In this document: in pieces, positions 8,012 through 12,303 of the stretch | How the letters are laid out: each line of letters starts with the position of its first letter | Position numbering within the stretch: position 1 is the stretch's first letter | NCBI GenBank assembly: GCA_016293975.1 | Contig: JAEDCW010000051.1 | Coordinates: 1-12,303, forward strand | Length of the DNA: 12,303 bases | From: Clostridia bacterium | GTDB lineage: Bacteria; Bacillota; Clostridia; Christensenellales; CAG-138 | Direction of reading: 5' to 3' | Translations under genes and position numbers: made by a program | The notes under the pieces: generated by a model | Databases searched by the model: none | Seen by the model: the letters and a program-made list of their open reading frames with translations, nothing else | What the model was told of the DNA's origin: nothing

Positions 8012-8015
8012 TTAC

Positions 8016-8043
8016 ATTATATAATCACTCGAATCAAGTTCAA
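8016..8043 (-). promoter_or_regulatory. Promoter of the V-type ATPase operon
   Basis: A sigma-A type promoter reads leftward: -35 TTGAAC at 8043-8038, a 16-nt spacer, and a consensus -10 TATAAT at 8021-8016. Transcription would start near 8009 and leave a leader of about 30 nt that carries the AGGAGG site of the first gene. It sits in the 71-nt gap after dnaC, and nothing in that gap resembles a terminator, so transcripts from the dnaD-dnaC genes may also run into the ATPase operon. Confidence 0.7.
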
Positions 8044-8049
8044 CTGCGT

Positions 8050-8997
8050 CTATACTGCGGTGTTTTTATTTCCCCTTATGTCAGATCCTTCTATTGTAAT
8101 AAAGATCGTCAGAGATTTTGCAGTCAATCTTGAGAATATTCTCTCGCCATACATCTCTTCTATATGCCTTGGGGTAAGATTTGTTGCAAAAACAGTACCC
8201 TTATTCAGCTCACAGCGCTCGTTAATCACGCAAAACAGCTGTTCGACAGTGATATTCGGTATCTGCGGCTCTGTTCCGAGGTCGTCTATTATCAAAAGGT
8301 CGGGCTCGGTATACGTAGGAACCTCCGCTCCGCCCCTTATGGACGCGAGTACACTGTTGATAAATGTGTATGCGGCGACCTTTACGACCGTATAACCGCG
8401 CTCCAAGACTCTGTTTCCTATGCATTCGCTGAGATACGTCTTGCCAACGCCAACAGGGCCCTGAAAAATTATGTTTTTGGGATGTACATTGGGGAAGTTC
8501 TCGGCATACTCCATGCTGAAGTCGCGCAGTCTCTCCATCTGTCGCCTTATGCGCCCCTCCTGGAACAAATCCAAATCAAAATTTCCAAAGCAGTTCGCGC
8601 TATCGAGCCTTGACAGACTGTAACGCCTGAGTAACAGCTTTTTTTTGAGGCAATCGCAAGGAGCGCCGTTTACATACCCCGTATCCGAGCAGGCTTTACA
8701 GCGATACGGCGCTTCGAGGTAGGAAACGGGCAGACCGTTAGTTGTAAGCAGCCTGTTCCTTTCTGCACGAAGCAGTGAAAGCTCATCGTCGCGCTTCGCT
8801 ATAAGCGCCCGCTTGCCGGCCTCATCGGCTAACGCTATGGGTCGGGTGTACGAGCCGATTATCTCCCTCACCCTGCGGCTGACGCTGAAAAACTTGGGAC
8901 AAATCTCGCGAACGCGCTCTATGCGCTTGTTTTGCTCTGCGACAGCTTCTTCGCGCGCCAACTTGTATTCTTGTTCTATGTCTCTGGGCAGTGCCAT
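8050..8997 (-). CDS. dnaC: DnaC/DnaI-like helicase loader (AAA+ ATPase)
   Basis: This 315-residue ATPase should load the replicative helicase onto single-stranded DNA during initiation and restart. The N-terminal ~95 residues are helical and charged, a likely helicase-binding domain. A zinc-binding cluster C-x2-C-x10-C-x-C (C100, C103, C114, C116) comes next. The AAA+ core has Walker A GPVGVGKT (180-187), Walker B LLIIDDLG (234-241), sensor 1 ATNLT (271-275) and an arginine-finger region ERIFSRL (285-291). It starts 9 nt after dnaD with a strong GAGGAGG site, so the two are co-transcribed. IstB transposition helpers share the AAA+ core, but no transposase is nearby and the zinc cluster plus dnaD partner favour a replication role. 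The symbol follows E. coli usage; the B. subtilis counterpart is dnaI. Confidence 0.9.
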   Translation of the reverse strand: MALPRDIEQEYKLAREEAVAEQNKRIERVREICPKFFSVSRRVREIIGSYTRPIALADEAGKRALIAKRDDELSLLRAERNRLLTTNGLPVSYLEAPYRCKACSDTGYVNGAPCDCLKKKLLLRRYSLSRLDSANCFGNFDLDLFQEGRIRRQMERLRDFSMEYAENFPNVHPKNIIFQGPVGVGKTYLSECIGNRVLERGYTVVKVAAYTFINSVLASIRGGAEVPTYTEPDLLIIDDLGTEPQIPNITVEQLFCVINERCELNKGTVFATNLTPRHIEEMYGERIFSRLTAKSLTIFITIEGSDIRGNKNTAV

Positions 8998-9006
8998 AGT
9001 TCCTCC

Positions 9007-10200
9007 TCAATCGTCCAAGAAGCTCACGCCTATGCGGTCGAGCTCCTCATCGGTATAAGTTCTGGTCTTAAACTGCGACGCCGTGCTGGAGCGCTTTTTC
9101 TGCGGCGCAACCGTCGAAGCCTCGTGGTTCTTTTTTGCGGCTTCGAGGTCTTTGGTGATACCCTTGTCGTGCCAGCCCGTTACGAGCTTGACTATGTTGG
9201 CAAATGGCGTGGGAGAGCCTCTTGAAACATCTGCTGCGTAGAGCACGAGCTCGGGGTCCATGTTCCAAACGTCCAAAAATCTCGAAATCTGCTCCCTCTG
9301 GGATGCTCTCGGCGAGCTCTGTATGCTTGCCCTCGAGAAAACCATGCGGATAAATTCCCTTCTGACGTCGTCGCGCTTCATTATTGTGTCTATCTCTTCC
9401 GGCGTTATGGCGCCCTTTTGCCTGTAGTTGTCGAGTATTGTGTCGAGCGCTTTAAAAGAGGGGTTTGCGGCAAACGTCATGCTCATGCAGACCGAAACGA
9501 TGCTCTCGTGCGTAAAGCCCCAGCCGCGCGTCCACTTCTCATACAGCGCAGTCTCGTCAACTGTGGGTCTGCGGGCTATCTTCCACCTTGAAAGCAGCTT
9601 CTTTGCGCCGCTCTCCGCCTCCCCTACCATCTCAATGTTGTCCTGAGCCTGCTCGAGAGTCGAAATCCCCCGGTCAGCCCAGCTCTTTGCGACCGCCTCG
9701 AGATAGTTGATGCTTACCCTCTTACCCTTTTGCGCTATACAGCTCTTGCACAGTTCGTACACAGCCTCCGCCGATATGCCGAAAACCTCTATCCAGTCGT
9801 AAACGTGCCTCAACTCGTTTGTGGAGAGCAGTCTCGGCTCAAAGAGCGCCGTAAGATTGTTTACGAGGTCCGAATACTTAGCTGACGCTATGGGTCTCGT
9901 CATGCCGGCAAGCCTGGGGCTTAAGTATCTTACAGTTGAAAGCTCGCCCTCGCCCACTATCCTAACGAGCCCCTTTGACTGCCAATAGGAAAACGCCCCG
10001 GTGAGCGTTGCCTCGTCACAGTCCAGCGCAAGCATTATGTCTTCCGTTTCGAGCTGAGGGTTTCTGCACTGCATAAGCCCGTAGAGATATATCTTCACAT
10101 AGCCGTCCGGCGCATTCGGCATATACTCGCATATGAATATGTTTTCGACGGGCGTTATGTCGAGCATAGCCGATTCGTTTGTAAATACGCACCTTAACAT
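9007..10200 (-). CDS. dnaD: DnaD-domain replication initiation protein with three DnaD C-terminal repeats
   Basis: The 397-residue product resembles Firmicute DnaD/DnaB primosome proteins, which remodel DNA and help recruit the helicase-loader complex. Residues ~30-95 form an N-terminal winged-helix-like region (DDBH1). Three related C-terminal modules (DDBH2 type) follow, at about 126-185, 215-270 and 300-355. Each is a helical segment ending in an aromatic residue, two or three polar residues, a K/R-G, then I/A-(S/T)-x3-(E/A): SWADRGISTLEQA, NYRQKGAITPEEI, GWHDKGITKDLEA. A basic low-complexity stretch (~356-380) and an acidic tail, YTDEELDRIG, end the protein. I chose the ATG at 10200, which has a GGGAG site; an in-frame ATG at 10347 would run into the divergent gene. 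The function is known from the family; the triplication is read by eye. Confidence 0.85.
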   Translation of the reverse strand: MLRCVFTNESAMLDITPVENIFICEYMPNAPDGYVKIYLYGLMQCRNPQLETEDIMLALDCDEATLTGAFSYWQSKGLVRIVGEGELSTVRYLSPRLAGMTRPIASAKYSDLVNNLTALFEPRLLSTNELRHVYDWIEVFGISAEAVYELCKSCIAQKGKRVSINYLEAVAKSWADRGISTLEQAQDNIEMVGEAESGAKKLLSRWKIARRPTVDETALYEKWTRGWGFTHESIVSVCMSMTFAANPSFKALDTILDNYRQKGAITPEEIDTIMKRDDVRREFIRMVFSRASIQSSPRASQREQISRFLDVWNMDPELVLYAADVSRGSPTPFANIVKLVTGWHDKGITKDLEAAKKNHEASTVAPQKKRSSTASQFKTRTYTDEELDRIGVSFLDD

Positions 10201-10228
10201 GGTCAATTCTCCCGGGCTGTAGTATAAT
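10200..10228 (+). promoter_or_regulatory. Possible promoter of the M1 peptidase gene
   Basis: Reading rightward, TGGTCA (four of six matches to the -35 consensus) and a consensus TATAAT at 10223-10228 are spaced by 17 nt. Transcription would begin near 10235 and give a leader of about 75 nt before the ATG at 10311. The -35 overlaps the dnaD start codon, which is unusual. The minus strand also reads TATACT at the same -10 position, so the direction is ambiguous. Confidence 0.35.
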
Positions 10229-10264
10229 CTGGTAGCGACAGCGTAAAACTGCGGCTTATGTTTG

Positions 10265-10273
10265 ATTATAGCA
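10265..10273 (-). promoter_or_regulatory. Extended -10 promoter of dnaD-dnaC
   Basis: On the minus strand TGCTATAAT is a perfect extended -10 element (TGnTATAAT). The -35 region about 17 nt upstream, TTTCAC, is poor, but extended -10 promoters need it less. Transcription would start near 10258 and give a leader of about 57 nt before the dnaD ATG at 10200. It lies in the 110-nt gap between the two divergent genes. Confidence 0.5.
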
Positions 10274-10310
10274 TGGTTGCCGCCGCTGTGAAACGCCAAA
10301 GGAAAAGTAA

Positions 10311-11867
10311 ATGAAAAGATATCGTCCAAAAGTAATGCACTTTGCAAAGAGAAGGCGCTCCGCAGGTCGGAGGACCGTGATTAGTTGGTGTTTAGGTGTA
10401 TTGCTTCTTATTATTATAATATCAATTTGCGTGTGGATATTTGTCACCATGTCGTACAATCCGGACGCTCCTTTGCCTGCGCAGACGAATGCGGATATCA
10501 CTCCTCTGCCCACGCAGACTATTGACGACAATACTCCCCTGCCCACGGACAGCGTTACCCAAAGCCCTGCGCCAAGCGACCCCGAACCGCAAACAGGTAC
10601 GGAGCACACGCCCACGGCATACAGCGCATATATCGACGTCGTGCAGAACAGGGGAATAAGCTACATCGACATATCGAAAGGGTATCATGTCGACATAACC
10701 CAGGAGATACGCTTTACAAATAACACTGGAGCCTCGCTTTGGGAGCTTTACATAAGACTTTACCCCAATGCAGTCAGCCCAAACTGCGCAGTTATAAGCG
10801 AGCTTGCGGTGGACGGGACGCAGAGCTATTATGAGAGCCTGCAGGACGGTGAGCTCATCAAGATTCCGCTGACGGATGAACTGCTTGCGGGCGAGAGGAC
10901 GACGATTTACATTAAGCTCAGGGTAGATGTGCCCGAGACGAATGGCAGATTCGGTCTTTGCGGCTATGGCATAATGCTCGGAGGAATACTCCCTCAGATG
11001 GCAGGCTTTAAGGACGGCAGTTGGCAGTTAGCCGGTGCGACCGACTTTGGCGACCCATTCTATTGGCAGAGTGCGGATTATTCGGTCACGCTCAGAAGCA
11101 ATTCAAAGCTTCTTGTTGCGGCAAGTGCGGAGGAGTACGCCTCTCGCGAGGAAGACGGTTACACGGTTAGGCACTACAGGAAACAGGGTATAAGTGAATT
11201 TGCCATAGCGCTATGCAAGGACTTTTGGGAATACGAATTCGAGGTAAGCGGTCAGAAAGTCGTGCTGTTTACAAACGGCTACAATGCTGAGATAAATCAA
11301 GTAAAGAGCATTTGCGAGGGAGCGCTTTCGTATTATATAGACGAATTCGGACCCCTGCCGTATGAAAGGCTCTGCATTGTCAGAAACAGCATGGACGGCG
11401 CAATGGAATATCCCGGGCTTATAATGCTATCGTCTCGCTTCTGGTTCCCCAAATACCGCTCACAGGCCGAGTTGACGCTTTCGCACGAGTTGGCGCATCA
11501 GTTCTTCGGATGTGCCGTGGAAGTCGACCAATACAACGACGCCTATATAGATGAAGGGCTTGCGACGCTCTGCTCTTACTTATATGTTAAAAAGCTGCAC
11601 GGCGAGGACTACATGAGGAGGGCGTTTGATATAGAGGTGAGCGAGACGGATACCGATGGGGTTTACCACGCGGCGCTCAATGAGTTCGGTTCACGTTCCG
11701 AATACGAGGACGCAGTTTACGGGCGCGCATCGATGCGACTTATGGCGAGGCTTGATTATTTGGGCGAGGATAAGCTGCTTGCGAGGCTGAGATCAATCTA
11801 TGTGCTCTACTGCGGCAAGCACATAACGCCCGCTGAGTTTGAGCAAATCGTGTTTACGACGAGGTGA
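10311..11867 (+). CDS. Membrane-anchored M1-family zinc metallopeptidase
   Basis: This 518-residue protein is probably an extracytoplasmic aminopeptidase. A basic N-terminus (residues 1-22) and one hydrophobic helix (~23-47) with no visible cleavage site suggest a signal anchor with the catalytic part outside. A Pro/Thr/Asp-rich linker runs to ~104. The zinc site is HELAH (392-396) with E415 exactly 18 residues on, the M1/gluzincin pattern HEXXH-x18-E. The exopeptidase motif appears as GAMEY (363-367), a variant of GAMEN, and Y470 in VYGRASMRLMARL matches the catalytic tyrosine. The large C-terminal helical domain of classical M1 enzymes is absent; the protein ends about 100 residues after the zinc site. 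AAAGGA precedes the ATG. It is divergent from dnaD and no functional link is evident. The substrate is unknown. Confidence 0.88.
   Translation: MKRYRPKVMHFAKRRRSAGRRTVISWCLGVLLLIIIISICVWIFVTMSYNPDAPLPAQTNADITPLPTQTIDDNTPLPTDSVTQSPAPSDPEPQTGTEHTPTAYSAYIDVVQNRGISYIDISKGYHVDITQEIRFTNNTGASLWELYIRLYPNAVSPNCAVISELAVDGTQSYYESLQDGELIKIPLTDELLAGERTTIYIKLRVDVPETNGRFGLCGYGIMLGGILPQMAGFKDGSWQLAGATDFGDPFYWQSADYSVTLRSNSKLLVAASAEEYASREEDGYTVRHYRKQGISEFAIALCKDFWEYEFEVSGQKVVLFTNGYNAEINQVKSICEGALSYYIDEFGPLPYERLCIVRNSMDGAMEYPGLIMLSSRFWFPKYRSQAELTLSHELAHQFFGCAVEVDQYNDAYIDEGLATLCSYLYVKKLHGEDYMRRAFDIEVSETDTDGVYHAALNEFGSRSEYEDAVYGRASMRLMARLDYLGEDKLLARLRSIYVLYCGKHITPAEFEQIVFTTR
10467..10565 (+). repeat. 33-bp tandem repeat coding an 11-residue linker repeat
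   Basis: Three in-frame units of 33 bp (10467-10499, 10500-10532, 10533-10565) encode APLPAQTNADI, TPLPTQTIDDN and TPLPTDSVTQS. The first two are close copies and the third is diverged. They lie in the Pro/Thr-rich linker between membrane anchor and catalytic domain. Copy number may vary between strains; a spacer role across the cell wall is inferred. Confidence 0.6.
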
Positions 11868-11891
11868 GGTTTCATGCTTGACCTCCTTTTT
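11866..11891 (+). terminator. Weak intrinsic terminator after the M1 peptidase
   Basis: GAGGT (11866-11870) pairs with ACCTC (11881-11885) across a 10-nt loop, followed by C and five T. It starts at the stop codon of the peptidase gene. The stem is short (5 bp), and a second GAGGT at 11861 could pair instead. Position and T-run support termination, but efficiency is probably modest. Confidence 0.45.
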
Positions 11892-12259
11892 ACAATGCCA
11901 AATCAGGTGAATGTTGTCGACAAACTTGGTTTGAGCGGCAATCGCGCACAGAATTGCGGTAAAGGAAAAAATATATTTTTAGATTTTGGCGGAGTTTTGT
12001 GCTCTAAAGATACCAAATTTGTATAATGAAGATTATGTGTGTCGGAAGAAATCAGAGAGGAAATATCTGTCGAATTGTGCTTGACAAAATTCTTTTTCGA
12101 GGGATTTTATGCGCGGATTATGCATCCGACAGATGTCTGCCCACAACCTACATACGAAAAAAACGCAGAAACAAGGGGAAATATGGGGTGGCAGGATTTG
12201 GAACTATAAAGTCAAAAAAAGCCCCTGAATAATATACAAAAATTTTTCAAAAAAAAGTG
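11868..12259. other. AT-rich intergenic region without a convincing gene
   Basis: About 390 nt lie between the peptidase and the strong promoter at the right edge. I see no ORF with a plausible start, ribosome binding site and protein-like product. Visible elements are the palindrome TTGTCGACAA (11914-11923), a 14-bp A/T palindrome AAAAATATATTTTT (11967-11980), an isolated TATAAT (12021-12026), an 8-bp inverted repeat ATCTGTCG/CGACAGAT (12065-12072 and 12127-12134), a possible promoter at 12081 and several complementary segments from 12137 to 12226 that could fold as RNA. Composition is clearly more A/T-rich than the neighbouring genes. Confidence 0.6.
12081..12110 (+). promoter_or_regulatory. 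Possible promoter inside the intergenic region
   Basis: A consensus -35 TTGACA at 12081-12086 is followed after 18 nt by TTTTAT (four of six matches to TATAAT). Transcription would start near 12117 and cover the self-complementary stretch 12137-12226. An 8-bp inverted repeat flanks the element. The -10 is weak, so this is a candidate only. Confidence 0.35.
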
Positions 12260-12288
12260 TTGACTTTAGGAAACGGGTCTGCTATTCT
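12260..12288 (+). promoter_or_regulatory. Strong promoter with extended -10 and A/T-rich upstream tract
   Basis: TTGACT (12260-12265), a 17-nt spacer and TATTCT (12283-12288) preceded by TGC form an extended -10 promoter pointing out of the window. Immediately upstream, about 12231-12256 is almost purely A/T with long A- and T-tracts, resembling an UP element. This combination is common before rRNA and tRNA operons in Firmicutes, but the transcribed gene lies beyond the right edge, so its identity is unknown. Confidence 0.75.
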
Positions 12289-12303
12289 ATACAAGCTTCC
12301 GGC

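Noticed and set aside
8050..8997. IstB-type transposition helper
   Set aside because: It shares the AAA+ core, but no IstA transposase or terminal inverted repeats were seen, and the Cys4 cluster with an adjacent dnaD gene fits a replication loader.
10201..10347. A longer dnaD start, adding 49 residues
   Set aside because: It would overlap the divergent peptidase gene and cross the promoter region. The added residues do not resemble DnaD proteins, and the ATG at 10200 has a good GGGAG site.
11967..11980. A 14-bp A/T palindrome as a bidirectional terminator
   Set aside because: It has no G/C stem, so it would make a very unstable hairpin. It is noted only as composition.
12189..12204. A minus-strand segment resembling a tRNA T-arm and acceptor end (GTTCCAAATCCTGCCA), as might mark an att site
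   Set aside because: The T-loop lacks the conserved purine at position 57, there is no matching acceptor, D or anticodon arm around it, and no integrase gene is nearby.
12026..12232. A 68-codon open frame at the right end
   Set aside because: It has a basic, low-information product and no ribosome binding site, and it overlaps promoter-like and self-complementary sequence.
1..12303. CRISPR arrays, insertion sequences, prophage or defence modules
   Set aside because: I found no regularly spaced repeats, transposase or phage-like proteins. The window is conserved housekeeping genes plus one peptidase.

Overview
The window is bacterial DNA, most likely from an anaerobic Firmicute of class Clostridia. 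Three things point there: a DnaD-type primosome protein next to a zinc-finger DnaC/DnaI-type helicase loader, a complete A/V-type (not F-type) rotary ATPase operon, and AGGAGG-type ribosome binding sites with TTGACA/TATAAT-like promoters. I cannot name a genus. All genes from 1 to 10200 lie on the minus strand; one gene at the right lies on the plus strand.

Positions 1-7978 (minus strand, transcribed right to left) hold a nearly complete V-type ATPase operon in the order H/G - I - K - E - C - F - A - B - D, the order of the Enterococcus hirae ntp operon. Only the first ten codons of subunit D are inside the window. The genes are tightly packed, with two overlaps (H/I by 4 nt, C/F by 11 nt), one abutting stop/start (F/A) and short gaps. 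The one larger gap (73 nt) precedes the proteolipid gene K and contains a small hairpin. A promoter (TTGAAC, 16 nt, TATAAT) lies just upstream of the first gene. A and B form the catalytic hexamer; D, F and C form the central axle and its connector to the membrane ring; E and H/G form the peripheral stalks; I and K form the membrane ion channel and rotor. Subunit K carries the residues known to bind sodium in E. hirae NtpK, so the machine is probably sodium-coupled. Each four-helix K has a single acidic ion-binding residue, which favours use as an ATP-driven pump.

Positions 8050-10200 (minus strand) hold a two-gene replication-initiation cluster: dnaD, whose product appears to carry three tandem copies of the DnaD C-terminal domain, then dnaC, the AAA+ loader of the replicative helicase. 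No terminator is visible between dnaC and the ATPase promoter, so some read-through into the ATPase operon is possible.

Positions 10201-10310 are a divergent promoter region. To its right, on the plus strand, is a membrane-anchored M1-family zinc metallopeptidase whose anchor is joined to the catalytic part by a Pro/Thr-rich linker containing an 11-residue repeat. A weak terminator follows it. The remaining 436 bases have no convincing gene but are AT-rich and structured, and they end in a strong promoter (TTGACT, 17 nt, extended TATTCT, with an A/T-rich upstream tract) that fires out of the window, possibly into a stable-RNA gene.
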